A stretch of DNA of 64,000 nucleotides from DASUPK01 sp963695675 (GCA_963695675.1 CAVOGY010000005.1:744001-808000); one strand, 5' to 3'; positions 1-9,441 are shown, numbered from the stretch's first letter. The notes: generated by a model from the letters alone, not told the origin. Program-made: numbers and translations.

Positions 1-1
1 C

Positions 2-595
2 GTGTCGCCTCGACGCGGTGTTGCGACGAGTCCTTCCCGCCGGCGCGTTCGGCGGTCTCGCGTTCGCAGCTCGCCGCCCGCCCGAGCCCGGCGACTCGGA
101 TGGCTGATGCGCTCACGATCCTCACCCGGCCGCCGAGCCGCAACGGCCCCGGTTGCGGAGGGCAGACGCGCGATCTCCTCGGTGGCCGACAGGACTGTCC
201 TCCGCCGCCGCAGCCAGACCGGCGCGCGCGGGCCCGAGTCGGTCCTCGCCAGCCTGCGGCGTGGCCTCGCGGCCCTGCGGCTCCCCTTCGACCTGAACCC
301 CCGCCGGTTCCGGTCGGCGAGGACCCTCGGCGTCCTGTCCGACCTCGAGGCGCTCGAGGCGGGGATCGCCTGGCGGCGGGCGACCGCCGGCGGCCGGCTG
401 ATCGCCGGTCCCAACCTGGTCGTCCTGCCGTCTGACGCCGGATCCCTGATGACCGCGGACGAGATCGACCTCTGCCTCGTCCCGAGCGAGTGGGTGCGGC
501 GGTACTACGAGGCCGACTCCCCCGCCCTCGCCGGCCGGACCGAACGGGAGGAGATCCTCGAGGCGCGGCGAGCCGCCGAGAGCGCGACAGGCTGA
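2..595 (+). pseudogene. glycosyltransferase N-domain fragment, truncated
   Basis: Only the second half of this reading frame (from about position 230) looks like protein. It has a stretch reading IAGPNLVVLPSD and then DLCLVPSEWVRRYYEAD, the pattern found just before the WPAGVD-type acceptor segment in a group of actinobacterial glycosyltransferases. The frame then degrades and stops at 595 without the C-terminal nucleotide-sugar binding half. The first 80 or so residues are Arg/Ser rich and look like out-of-frame translation. It is therefore a remnant or a gene damaged by indels, cut by the window edge. It lies directly upstream of two GT2 genes on the same strand. The family assignment is from motif memory and is moderate. 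Confidence 0.4.
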
Positions 596-630
596 TCTCG
601 CCGCGTCGCCCCAGCGCTCCTATCCTTTCC

Positions 631-1893
631 GTGCCACAGCACCCAACGGGTCGCGCTGTCGCGCGCCCTCGCATCACACGATGCACATCACCGCTGACAA
701 GAGAACCGAGGAGCCGAAGCCGGGTTACCGCCGATCGGGTCAGCACGACCGTCGTGCTGCCCGCATACAACGAGGGAGCGGCCCTGCCGCACGTGCTCAC
801 CGAGCTGGGCGAGTACCTCGATCAGAGCTACGAGGTGCTGGTCGTGGACGACGGGTCGACCGACGATACCGCCGACGTCGCCGAGCGCTTTCCAGTCCGC
901 CTCGTCCAGCACGCCTCGAACCGCGGCAAGGGCGTCGCGATCCGCACCGGAATCGCCGAAGCACAGGGGGAGAACGTCGTGATCATGGACGCGGACGCGA
1001 CCTACCCGGTGCCGGCGATCAAGGGGATGGTCGATCTGCTCGACGACAACGACCTCGTCCGGGGGATCCGGGAGTCGGAGAGCGACAGCATGCCGGCGGT
1101 CAACCGCTTCGGCAACTGGGTCTTCAACAAGCTCCTCGCGATCAGTCACGGCCTCGAGGGAAGCGACCACCTCAGTGGGCTCTACGCGATCCGCCGATCG
1201 GCGGCGGTCCGGCTCGGCACCGAGGCTCGCGGCTTCGACATCGAGACCGAGATCGGGATCAAGGCCCGCGCCCGGGGGCTGCGGGAGGCGACGATCCCGA
1301 TCTCGTATCTGCCCAGGGTCGGCGAGAAGAAGCTCAGCCCCTGGAAGGACGGCCTGCGCATCCTCGGCCGCGTGATCGTGTTACTGCTGATCTACAACCC
1401 GACCCTGACCTTCATCGTCCCGGGCCTGGTCCTGATGGCGATCTCGATCAGCGGGGCGATCCTGCTCTCGAACGGGCCGGTTCAGACCTCCTACCTCGGG
1501 CTGAACATCCACAGCTTCATCGTCGCCGCCCTGGGGCTGCTGGCGGCATTCCAGCTGGTGATCTTCGGGGTCGCCGCCGCCCTCTACGGGGTCGAGGCCG
1601 GCAAGGAGCCTCCGTGGTGGCTGCGCCGGGTCATCTCGGTTCGCTTTCGGCTGGTCGTGGCGCTCCTGGGGCTGGTCTTGATGCTCGGCTCGCTGGCCAA
1701 GCTGATCCAGCTGACGATCCAGTGGGCCGGCAACAACGTGTTCACCGACACGCGGGCGCTCGTCCTTTCGACCAGCTTCCTCGTCCTCGGGCTGCAGGTG
1801 ATCTCCGCGGTGCTCTTCATCTCGATCTTCAGCGGGCGACTCAGCCGGGTCGCCGAGGAGGAGACGGCCGAGCGCAGCACCGCGAGCGGCTAA
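631..1893 (+). CDS. GT2 family glycosyltransferase with C-terminal membrane helices
   Basis: A GT-A fold family 2 glycosyltransferase of the dolichol/polyprenyl-phosphate sugar transferase type. The N-terminal domain opens with STTVVLPAYNEG, has DDGSTDDT (nucleotide binding) and the metal-binding motif MDADATYP. The last 150 residues hold about four hydrophobic helices, so it is membrane bound and probably charges a polyprenyl phosphate with sugar on the cytoplasmic face. The start is uncertain. A GTG at 631 is in frame, while an ATG at 681 lies in another frame and would need a one-base shift before about position 740. The next glycosyltransferase starts 13 bp after the stop, so the two are probably co-transcribed. 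Confidence 0.8.
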   Translation: MPQHPTGRAVARPRITRCTSPLTREPRSRSRVTADRVSTTVVLPAYNEGAALPHVLTELGEYLDQSYEVLVVDDGSTDDTADVAERFPVRLVQHASNRGKGVAIRTGIAEAQGENVVIMDADATYPVPAIKGMVDLLDDNDLVRGIRESESDSMPAVNRFGNWVFNKLLAISHGLEGSDHLSGLYAIRRSAAVRLGTEARGFDIETEIGIKARARGLREATIPISYLPRVGEKKLSPWKDGLRILGRVIVLLLIYNPTLTFIVPGLVLMAISISGAILLSNGPVQTSYLGLNIHSFIVAALGLLAAFQLVIFGVAAALYGVEAGKEPPWWLRRVISVRFRLVVALLGLVLMLGSLAKLIQLTIQWAGNNVFTDTRALVLSTSFLVLGLQVISAVLFISIFSGRLSRVAEEETAERSTASG

Positions 1894-1906
1894 GCGGTCG
1901 CCCGCC

Positions 1907-2957
1907 GTGCCGCGATCTGATCCCGGACCGGGCACCGCCCCGCTGGTCTCGGTGGTGGTGGTCAACTACAACGGCGCCGATGCCCTGGAGCGCTGCCTCG
2001 CGGCACTCGTCGGCGACGGAGACGACGCGAGCGCCGAGATCCTCGTCGTCGACAACGCCTCCTCCGACGGGAGCACCTCGATCGCCGAGGCGGTAGCTGA
2101 GCGCCACGAATCGGTCAGGCTGCTCCGTTCGCCGACCAACCGAGGCTATGCCGGAGCCGTCAATCTCGCCGTGGCGAGAGGCTCGAGGGACCTGCGTCGC
2201 GGTGCTCAACATGGATGTGGTCGTCGCCGCCGGCTGGCTCGATCCGCTGATCTCCTTCCTGGAGGCCACCCCCGACGCCGGGGCCGTCTGCCCGTTGATC
2301 GTGCTCGAATCGGACCCCGGCCGGATCAACGCCGCCGGTCAGGACATCCACGTCACCGGCCTCGGGTTCAACCGCCTGCTCGAGAAGCCGCGGGAGCGCG
2401 CGGGCGACGATCCGTTCCGAGTCAGCGGGCTGCACGGCGCCGCGTTCCTGATCCGGCGCGACCTGCTCGAGCGGCTCGGCGGCTGGGACGAGAGCGGCTT
2501 TCTCTATCACGAGGACGTCGAGCTCTCCTGGCTGCTCCGGCTCGCCGGCAAGGAGATCTACTGCGTGCCCGCCTCGACGGTGCGCCACGACTACCACCTG
2601 ACGATGTTCCCCCAGAAGCTGTTCCTGCTGGAGCGGAACCGCTGGTCGATGCTGCTCGCGGACCTCCGGGGCGCGACCAGGCTGGCGCTGGCGCCGCTGC
2701 TCGCACTGACCGAGCTGATGATGTGGGGGTACTGCCTGCTCCGCGGGCGCGCATTCGTGAGCGCGAAGCTCGACAGCTATCGCTGGATCCGAGGCCACCG
2801 CGGTCGGATCCGCGAGCGCCGCCGGTTGATCTCCTCGGTTCGCAGGCGATCGGACTGGGGCGTTCTGCGCGGGCTGCGCTGGGGATATCCGCTCGACCAG
2901 TTCCTCACCCTCGGCAGAGAGCGCGGCGAGTCCGAGCGGAACCGGATCGGCGCTTAG
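1907..2957 (+). pseudogene. GT2 rhamnosyltransferase-like glycosyltransferase, frameshifted
   Basis: The first ~90 residues (LVSVVVVNYNGADALERCL, VDNASSDGS, RGYAGAVNLAVARG) are the N-terminus of a family 2 glycosyltransferase of the rhamnosyltransferase type. The rest (VAVLNMDVVVAAGWLDPL, GGWDESGFLYHEDVELSWLL, then a C-terminal helix) continues in another frame, so a one-base indel lies at about 2180-2200. Both halves are well conserved and join without loss, so a sequencing indel is as likely as a real mutation. In the intact form it would transfer a deoxysugar or similar residue onto a lipid-linked or polysaccharide acceptor at the membrane. It sits between the other GT2 gene and the large membrane protein. 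Confidence 0.75.
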
Positions 2958-2995
2958 GTCCCGTTTCCCACCAACTCCATATCCTTCCGGCGCTC

Positions 2996-5392
2996 TTGGG
3001 CGCCTTCGCCGGAACCTACCTGTCTGCAGGGGTGATCCTGCTTGCGTCCCTGCTGGTGGGCAGGGCGCTGATGCTGCTGCTCGGCCGACGGGAGGCGTCC
3101 TTCCTGGAGGGACCCGTCGGTCTGGCCGTGCTGATCCTGGTCTGCACTGTGGCGATCCGTCTACCGGGCGATCAGGGGACCTCGATCGCCTGCTGCGCGA
3201 TCCTCGTCGTCGCTTCGCTCCTCCTCCTGTGGTGGCGCCCGGAACCGATCCTCGGACCGGCGGTGGGCACTGCGCTCCCGGTCGCGCTGCTCGCCGGCAT
3301 CGCCGCCTCCTTCCCCTTCATCGCCAGCGGCCACATCGGCATCCCCGGGGTCGGCCTCAACAACGACATGGCGATGCACCTGGTGGACGTCGACTACCTG
3401 GTCGATCAGAGCAGGCCCGTGCCGCAGAGCGTCGTCAACGGCTACCCGCTCGGGCCCCACAGCCTGGTCGGCACGGTGGTCAGCGTCTTCGGGACCCAGC
3501 CGCTCTACGGCTGGCTCGGGCTACTGGTGGCCGTCCCGGTGCTCACCGGGATCACCTCGCTTGCGGGGCTCCGCGAGCTGCCAGGCTGGCGGCACCTGGT
3601 TGCGGCCGTACTCGTCTCGGCCGCCTACCTGACCGCCTCGGTGCTCGGCATAGCCGGCTTCAAGGAGCTGATCGCCGGGATGTTCCTGATCGCCTTTGCG
3701 CTCGGCCTGCGGGAGATCGAGCGGGAGCCTGAGGGACGGATCGCGATCGTGGTCGGCCTGGCCCTGATCACGGCGGCGATGGTTCCGGTCTACAGCTTCC
3801 CCGGCGTCGCCTGGCTGGTGATCACCGCCGGCCTGTGGATCGTCGTCCAGCTCCTCCGAGTCCGCGAGGCGGGTGGGCCGGACGCCGTCCGGGCGGTTGT
3901 CCGGCGGTCGCGGCCGGTCGTAATCCCCGCCCTCGTCGTTGGGCTGGTTGCCGCGCTGACGCAGCTCCCGAAGGTAATCGACTTCATCCGCTCCGGGTCG
4001 ATCGGAAGCGTCGCCGATACGGACAGCAAGCTCCGCTACGTCGTCTCGCCGCTGGAGACCCTCGGCGTCTGGCCGAGCGGCGACTGGCTCTTCGGCACCC
4101 ATGACCTCTCGAGCTTCTGGATCTTCGGCGCAATCGGGCTCGCGGGGGTTGCGTTTGGCCTTGCCTGGTGGATCGCCCGGCGCGACTACGCGGTGCCGGC
4201 GGCCGTCGTCTCGGGGATCTTGGTCTACCTCGCCACCAAGTACATCGCGAACGGCGGCCTCTACATCCTCGCCAAGGCGGTGGTGGTACCTGCCTCGGTC
4301 GTAATGCTGCTCGTCCTCACCGCCCTGCTCGCACCCGGCGGAGGCTGGCCGAAGCGGGTCTTCGCGGTGGTCTTCGTCGCTCTCGCGGCATATTCGTCAT
4401 TCCTGGCGCTCCGCGACACGGTGGTGGCGCCACTCCACCGCCTCAACGAGCTCGGTGCGTTCCAAGACGAGATTGCAGGCCGGCCCGTCCTGGCTCTGAC
4501 AAGCGACCGCTTCACGGACTACGGTCTGCGGACGGCGCAGGTCTCGAGCCCGGCGTTCAACTCGGAGATCCGGGTCGAGTCTGTGGGCTCGAAGACACAG
4601 CGCCTGCCGATCGACTTCGACTCTGTGCCGACCAGCGTCCTCAACGACTTCCCCTACGCCGTCACCACCAGCGCGATCTACCAGAGCCAGGCGCCGCCCG
4701 GTTGGACGCTGACCGACTCCACGGAGTCATACAAGCTCTGGAAGAGGACTGGGACCACGCCGCCGATCCAGCAGTTCGCCGAGGAGGCGCGTCCGGGACG
4801 GATCTACCGCTGCAACCGCCCAAAGTTCAGGCGATTCCGCGACTACGGTGGCGAGCTGCTCACCTGGCAGCCGCGGCCCGTGATCGCGAAGCGGCTCTAC
4901 TGGAAGGCCGGAGCGCCCAGCGAGATCCTTCCGGAGGGTGCCCCGATCGACAACGAGCTCGAGCCCGGGGAGACGGCCAGTCAGGCGATCAACCTGCCGC
5001 CGGGACGCTGGGCGCTCTCGCTGCAGTACGTCAGTCCCGTGACCGGGCTGACCGTCAGCGCCCCGGGGCTGAGCGCTCACCTGCCCGCCGGAGTCGACGC
5101 GGCGATCCCGTACCGCCCCGACCAGGGGCCCTATTGGCCTGTCGGCGACGTGACGAGCTCCGGCGGGGAGGTCACGGTCAGCGTGCAGGCGGACGACATC
5201 CGCGCCTACCAGAAGCTGCTCGGCGTGGACGCACCGGCCGTGATCGGCAACCTCACCGCCGTGCGCCTCGACGGTTTCATCATCGTCCCAAACGCGCCCG
5301 CCGCCTGCGGGCTGTTTGTCGATCACCTGATCGGCGGGAAACAAACGAGCAGGCAGACACAGGTGGGCAAGCCGGCATCCAGCAAGAAGTAG
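2996..5392 (+). CDS. large polytopic membrane protein, GT-C-like, with C-terminal extracellular domain
   Basis: About 800 residues. The first ~470 hold 10-13 hydrophobic helices. The first external loop reads GLNNDMAMHLVDVDYL, with paired acidic residues resembling the catalytic loop of GT-C lipid-sugar-dependent glycosyltransferases. The remaining ~300 residues are soluble and probably extracytoplasmic, with a beta-rich C-terminal part (LPPGRWALSLQYVSP) like a carbohydrate-binding jelly roll. TTG 2996 and GTG 3032 are the available starts, and the frame is open but meaningless upstream. It starts 38 bp after the preceding glycosyltransferase stop. The GT-C assignment is inference from topology and loop residues. 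It could also be another type of polysaccharide export or modifying protein. Confidence 0.6.
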   Translation: MGAFAGTYLSAGVILLASLLVGRALMLLLGRREASFLEGPVGLAVLILVCTVAIRLPGDQGTSIACCAILVVASLLLLWWRPEPILGPAVGTALPVALLAGIAASFPFIASGHIGIPGVGLNNDMAMHLVDVDYLVDQSRPVPQSVVNGYPLGPHSLVGTVVSVFGTQPLYGWLGLLVAVPVLTGITSLAGLRELPGWRHLVAAVLVSAAYLTASVLGIAGFKELIAGMFLIAFALGLREIEREPEGRIAIVVGLALITAAMVPVYSFPGVAWLVITAGLWIVVQLLRVREAGGPDAVRAVVRRSRPVVIPALVVGLVAALTQLPKVIDFIRSGSIGSVADTDSKLRYVVSPLETLGVWPSGDWLFGTHDLSSFWIFGAIGLAGVAFGLAWWIARRDYAVPAAVVSGILVYLATKYIANGGLYILAKAVVVPASVVMLLVLTALLAPGGGWPKRVFAVVFVALAAYSSFLALRDTVVAPLHRLNELGAFQDEIAGRPVLALTSDRFTDYGLRTAQVSSPAFNSEIRVESVGSKTQRLPIDFDSVPTSVLNDFPYAVTTSAIYQSQAPPGWTLTDSTESYKLWKRTGTTPPIQQFAEEARPGRIYRCNRPKFRRFRDYGGELLTWQPRPVIAKRLYWKAGAPSEILPEGAPIDNELEPGETASQAINLPPGRWALSLQYVSPVTGLTVSAPGLSAHLPAGVDAAIPYRPDQGPYWPVGDVTSSGGEVTVSVQADDIRAYQKLLGVDAPAVIGNLTAVRLDGFIIVPNAPAACGLFVDHLIGGKQTSRQTQVGKPASSKK

Positions 5393-5414
5393 ACGCCTCC
5401 CTACACTGCCGCGC

Positions 5415-6662
5415 ATGAGAGTCGGGGTCGTCGGGCTCGGATACGTCGGGCTGCCGCTCGCGGTTGCCTTCGCCGAGGAGGGATGCGACGTGGTCGGCCT
5501 GGACGCCGATCCGCGTAAGGTCGACGCCCTCGCGGCGGGCTCGAGCTACATCGAGGACGTCCCCTCGGAGCGGCTCGCCCCCCTGGACGGCCAGCTGATC
5601 CCGACCAGCCGCTTCCCGGACCTGAGCTCGTGCGAGGCCGTGATCATCTGCGTCCCCACTCCGCTGACCAACTACCGCGAGCCGGACCTGAGCTACATGG
5701 TCGACGCCGCCACCTCCCTGGCGGCCGTTCTGCAGAAGGACCAGCTGATCGTCCTCGAGTCGACGACCTACCCGGGGACGACGCGGGAGCGCCTGCGGCC
5801 GATCCTGGAGGAGTCGGGCCTCGCGGCGGGTCGCGACTTCCACCTCGCGTTCTCGCCCGAGCGGATCGACCCGGGCCGAACCGACTTCACGATCCGAACC
5901 ACCCCGAAGGTGGTCGGTGGCCTGACCCCGGCCTGCACGGCGCGCGCGGTCGAGCTCTACAGGCTGATCTGCGACGAGGTAGTCGAGGTCAGCACGCCCG
6001 ATGCGGCCGAGCTGGCGAAGCTGCTCGAGAACATCTTCCGCTCGGTCAACATCGCCTTGGTGAACGAGCTGGCGATGCTGTGCGAGAAGCTCGAGATCGA
6101 CGTCTGGGAGGTCGTCGATGCCGCCGCCTCGAAGCCATTCGGCTTCATGCGCTTCGACCCGGGCCCGGGAATGGGTGGCCACTGCCTCCCCGTCGACCCG
6201 TTCTACCTCGCCTTCAAGGCCCGCGAGCACGACTTCTACACCGAGTTCATCGAGCTGGCTGGGAAGATCAATCAAAACCAGCCCCAGTGGTGCGTCCGCC
6301 GCATCGAGCGGGCGCTGAATGACGTCGGCAAGGCGACCAACGGCTCGAAGGTGCTGCTGCTCGGCGTCTCGTACAAGGCCGGCGTCGGCGACGTGCGCGA
6401 GTCCCCGGCGCTGAAGATCATTCGCTTTCTCGGCGACCTCGGCGCCGAGGTCAGCTACCACGACCCGCACGTCCCCGAGCTGCCCGAGCTCGGTCTCGCC
6501 TCGGCGAGCCTGGACGAGTCCCTGGCGGCGGCGGACCTCGTCTGCATCCTCACCGCCCATCCGGAGCTCGACTACCAGCGGGTGGTCGAGGACTCCGCGC
6601 TGGTGCTCGACTTCCGCGGCGTCACCCGCGGCATCGAGGCCGGGAACCTCGTCCGTCTCTAG
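5415..6662 (+). CDS. nucleotide-sugar dehydrogenase (UDP-GlcNAc/ManNAc dehydrogenase type)
   Basis: This enzyme performs the NAD-dependent four-electron oxidation of C6 of a UDP-sugar to a uronic acid. It has all three domains: a Rossmann N-terminus (GLGYVGLPLAVAFAEEGCDV), FSPERIDPG and TPKVVGG in the middle, the catalytic cysteine in GPGMGGHCLPVDPFYLAFKA, and a C-terminal domain with GVSYKAGVGDVRESPAL. The 415-residue length is usual for the family. The GMGGHC-PVDPFYL pattern points to the UDP-N-acetylhexosamine 6-dehydrogenases (WbpA/WecC/TviB) rather than UDP-glucose dehydrogenase, but the substrate is not proven. It starts 22 bp after the membrane protein, probably in the same transcript. 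Confidence 0.9.
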   Translation: MRVGVVGLGYVGLPLAVAFAEEGCDVVGLDADPRKVDALAAGSSYIEDVPSERLAPLDGQLIPTSRFPDLSSCEAVIICVPTPLTNYREPDLSYMVDAATSLAAVLQKDQLIVLESTTYPGTTRERLRPILEESGLAAGRDFHLAFSPERIDPGRTDFTIRTTPKVVGGLTPACTARAVELYRLICDEVVEVSTPDAAELAKLLENIFRSVNIALVNELAMLCEKLEIDVWEVVDAAASKPFGFMRFDPGPGMGGHCLPVDPFYLAFKAREHDFYTEFIELAGKINQNQPQWCVRRIERALNDVGKATNGSKVLLLGVSYKAGVGDVRESPALKIIRFLGDLGAEVSYHDPHVPELPELGLASASLDESLAAADLVCILTAHPELDYQRVVEDSALVLDFRGVTRGIEAGNLVRL

Positions 6663-6891
6663 CTAGAGCCGTACCGCCCAAGGAACCGAGAAAGCGCCCT
6701 TCGCATGGAAAGTGGCACTCCGTCGCCGATCGCGTGGGCGACGTGCAGGGACCTGGCTGCGAGGGGCGATTTGCCGGATACTGCGCTCGGATGATTTCCA
6801 CCGTGGCCGTAGGAACTGACGGATCCGATCAAATCCGCTATCAATTCCGCGCTTCGCGGCTGGGGTTCGAGGCAATCGACGGGAGGGACAC

Positions 6892-7745
6892 TTGTACGCA
6901 GACCGGACAGTTCAACCATTCGGACGGGGCAGGCTCGCGTGGGTCGCCCTACTCGTCGCGCTTGGACTGCTCGCCCTGCTGGCGCTTCCCACCGCCGCTC
7001 CCGCGCAGCAGGGCCTTATGACTGGCTTCTCGGACCCCTTTCATTACCAGGCGAACAGCGCCTCCGATCGGGCGGCTTGGGGTCGCGCCAGGACGAACCC
7101 GAGCGCCCCTACAACTTTCCCGATCGACGGGCCGGTCCGCGACGCCGAAGCGCGTGGCCTCCAGGTTCCGCCGGTCCGTCTCACGGCGCATCCCTTCCCC
7201 TTGCGGCAGCGGACTGAGAGCTCGTATCCGCGCCGCCCTCGGTGGCCACTAGCAGGTCGCCCGCTGCCGAACGCCGGCCGCCTTCAGCTCGGATGCCGGC
7301 AGCGGCACCGACCCCTATGGGGATCCGCCCGGCGGCCCATATCACCCCGGTACCTATGGGCCGACCCAGCGGGTTTACCCCGTGCACTTTTGGCAGCAGC
7401 TGCTCTGCGTGCATCCGGTGGAGAGCAAGATTCTGGTGAAGAGCAAGAAGAAGAAGGGGAAGAAGCGAAGAAGCGGCGGTACGTGACGTCGGTGACGTAC
7501 GAGAGGACGCGGGCTGTCCCGGCCCGGCGCGGTTCGACGTCTTCGCCCACCACGCGATCGACAACACCGGCGGCGGGCCGCTCAAGTCCGGCCCCAGCCC
7601 CTACGACGTCTCCACACCCGATCTCGGCCGGCTCGTGAGCGTCCTGCGCGGCGCCGAGCAGGCAGGCACGACCCTGCGGCGACCCACTCGGCTGGGTGAC
7701 GGAGTTCTGGTGCGAAGCGAACGCGTCGAATCCCGATGGGGCGCT
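6892..7745 (+). pseudogene. secreted GH-A-like glycosidase remnant
   Basis: A TTG start at 6892 is preceded by a strong Shine-Dalgarno (gggaggg) and encodes a clear signal peptide ending LALPTAAPAQQ. The mature start reads LMTGFSDPFHYQANSASDR. After that the reading frame is shattered. RDAEARGLQV is at about 7140, SDAGSGTDPYGDPPGGP then VYPVHFWQQLLCVHP at 7287-7420, GPARFDVFAHHAIDNTGGGP at 7525-7580, and WVTEFWCEANASNPDGA near 7695-7740. The last contains the Glu-Phe-Trp signature of the nucleophile strand in clan GH-A glycosidases. At least three frame changes and one or more internal deletions separate these blocks. The remnant ends abruptly at about 7745 against an opposite-strand remnant. 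The region 6663-6891 upstream holds no gene. Confidence 0.6.
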
Positions 7746-8056
7746 CCTCCGAGTCAGGCAGGCCGGGCGTTGCGACAGTCGCAACACCGCCGCCTGGCTT
7801 GAAGGCGTAGATCCGGCCGATGAGCTCGTCCACGGCGATCAGCCGTCCGGCGAAACGGCCGAAGCTGAGGGGGGCGACCTGCATGCCCCCTTCGATCAGT
7901 CGGACCCTGAGGGTGATCGTCTTGACCCGGCCGTGGCAGTCGATCGCATAGAGCGTCGTCTGGTTGTTGGCCGTTCCCGCGACCAGCAGCCGGTGGCCGA
8001 AGCTACCCACCCGGTCGAAGGCGATCGCCCCGAGACAGGGGCTCGACACCGAGCGA
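7745..8056 (-). pseudogene. C-terminal remnant of a propeller-like secreted protein
   Basis: Reading on the minus strand gives a coherent block: AIAFDRVGSFGHRLLVAGTA, TTLYAIDCHGRVKTI, EGGMQVAPLSFGRFAGRLIA and GRIYAFKPGGGVATVATPGL. These look like blades of a beta-propeller or NHL-type sugar/Ca-binding protein. There is no start codon and no sensible continuation on either side. It abuts the glycosidase remnant at 7745 and a plus-strand RTX remnant at about 8080. It probably belongs to the same original gene as the N-terminal remnant at 8470-8880 (same strand, correct order). Confidence 0.5.
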
Positions 8057-8080
8057 CGGTCGGCAGCGGCCATTTCCCGC

Positions 8081-8422
8081 GACGGCTTGCGCGCGACGGT
8101 CGGGAGCCAGCCAGAGCCTCGTCTGGCAGCAGAGCGATGATGCCACGTGCAAGGGCATCCCGGCGACCATCGTCGGCACGAACGGCAGCGACGTCCGCAA
8201 GGGCTCACCCGGCAAGGATGTGATCGTAGGCTTGGGCGGGAACGACAAGCTCTCGGCCTCGCCGGCAACGACCTGATCTGCGGCGGTGCGGGCAAGGACA
8301 CGCTCAAAGGCGGTAAAGGCAAGGACAAGCTCTACGGCGAGGCTGGCAAGGACACCCTGAAGGGCGGCGCTGGCAAGGACATCCTCAAGGGCGGCGCCGG
8401 CAGGGACAAGCAGGTCCCGTAA
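8081..8422 (+). pseudogene. RTX-like calcium-binding repeat tail, N-terminally truncated
   Basis: The plus strand encodes the end of a secreted protein with glycine/aspartate nonapeptide-like repeats: IPATIVGTNGSDVRKG, GKDVIVGLGGNDKLS, GNDLICGGAGKDTLKGG, GKDKLYGEAGKDTLKGG, then a stop. Such tails bind calcium in secreted proteins. A one-base loss at about 8255 shifts the frame between the first two and the later repeats. No start codon or body domain precedes it. It sits between the two halves of a minus-strand gene remnant. Confidence 0.55.
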
Positions 8423-8469
8423 CAGCCCAAAGCGCTGCTCTCGAATATCCGCTTGGCTCAGGCCAGGCA

Positions 8470-8880
8470 GGCGAGCTCGCTGGATCGATAGACCTCAAGT
8501 GGCGAAGACCTCGTCCCGGTGGAAGGAGCAGCGCGACTTGGGCAGCCGGACCCGCGGAGTGACGGCCAGGTAGGGCTCGCCGGCCGAAGGTAGATAGGCC
8601 CCGGCCCGCTCTGATGGGTGAACGGGGTCAATCCGCCGCCGCCGAAGAGCTCGAGCCCGCCGCCGACGGCGGCGACCAGCCGGCCGTCGCTCCTTGGCCC
8701 GGCGACGTCGACGACCCCGGGCGCTGCCTGGACGGACTGCCAGCTGACCTGCGCCGGCGCGGAGTCGGCCCCACAGGACACAAACGCGATAGCGGCGAGG
8801 ATTACCCCGGCGGCGGGTGCAGCCCAGCGGGTCCCGCGTTTGGAAAGCGCCCGTGCGATGGCCGGGAGCGTATCTACGGC
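8470..8880 (-). pseudogene. N-terminal remnant of a secreted lipoprotein-type propeller gene
   Basis: Minus-strand reading gives a hydrophobic signal (WAAPAAGVILAAIAFVSCGA, with a lipobox-like VSCG), then SWQSVQAAPGVVDVAGPRSD and GRLVAAVGGGLELFGGGGLT. A frame change follows and then LAVTPRVRLPKSRCSFHRDE. No ATG, GTG or TTG is correctly placed before the signal. The sequence begins only a few bases after the stop of the upstream lipoprotein gene, so its start may have been lost. It is probably the other half of the remnant at 7745-8056. Confidence 0.5.
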
Positions 8881-9398
8881 TAGTGGACCGCCTTGCCGTT
8901 CCCGCGCAGCACGTACCAGTAGCCGCCGAACTCGTAGACCGCCTGGCAGAGCACCTCGCCGGGATCGTTGTCGCCCTGGTAGAAGTAGATGGGGTGGCTG
9001 GCGTAGGTCGCCTGGAGCCTGCCGTCGCTGCGACGCGTGGTGCCGATCAGGCCGGGCTTCACACCGGGGCCGGCGGCGGGCTTCGCCTTGACGATGTACG
9101 GAGGCCAGGCGGTGGCGCAGTCGCCGGAGCAATTGCTGGTCTTCCCCGTATCCGCCGTGAACAGGTAGAGCGCCCGGCCGCGGCCGTTGAACAGGATGCG
9201 GCCGTAGTCGCTGCTGGCGATCTTCAGTTTCGGCCTCTTGGCCGTGGCCGCCGCGTCGACGGACTCCGTCGCAGCCGCTGGCTGCAGAGTGGCCGAGGCC
9301 CGCGATTCGGTCTGGCCACTTGAGGATCCGCAGGCGGCCAGGCTGGTGCCGGTGGCAACGGCCGTCAGCAGGACGAGGAGCTTCGGCCTTATGTGCAT
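8880..9398 (-). CDS. secreted lipoprotein with YxFxxD repeats (COG4315 type)
   Basis: A 172-residue protein with a signal peptide ending in the lipobox SLAACGSS, so it should be lipid-anchored outside the membrane. The body carries two copies of the motif typical of this family: RALYLFTAD with NCSGDCATAWPP (conserved cysteine pair), and HPIYFYQGDNDPG. These proteins are common in actinobacteria and their biochemical role is unknown. A redox or heme-related role has been suggested from their neighbours in other genomes. The start ATG is at 9398. A 15-bp inverted repeat lies upstream in the divergent spacer. Confidence 0.8.
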   Translation of the reverse strand: MHIRPKLLVLLTAVATGTSLAACGSSSGQTESRASATLQPAAATESVDAAATAKRPKLKIASSDYGRILFNGRGRALYLFTADTGKTSNCSGDCATAWPPYIVKAKPAAGPGVKPGLIGTTRRSDGRLQATYASHPIYFYQGDNDPGEVLCQAVYEFGGYWYVLRGNGKAVH

Positions 9399-9426
9399 GG
9401 TCGGCAGTCCCGTCTCGCGCCCAGCC

Positions 9427-9441
9427 GTTACACGCCGTAAC
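9427..9441. promoter_or_regulatory. inverted repeat in divergent promoter region
   Basis: GTTAC-ACGCC-GTAAC is a perfect 5-bp inverted repeat with a 5-bp spacer. It is centred between the divergent lipoprotein (start 9398) and the small gene at 9476, a typical place for a repressor site. The regulator is unknown. Confidence 0.3.

Noticed and set aside
8147..8422. CRISPR-like repeat array
   Set aside because: The repeats encode the nonapeptide pattern of RTX calcium-binding proteins, are short and imperfect, and have no spacers.
6892..8880. Insertion sequence or prophage scar
   Set aside because: No transposase, integrase, terminal inverted repeats or target duplications were seen at the remnant borders.
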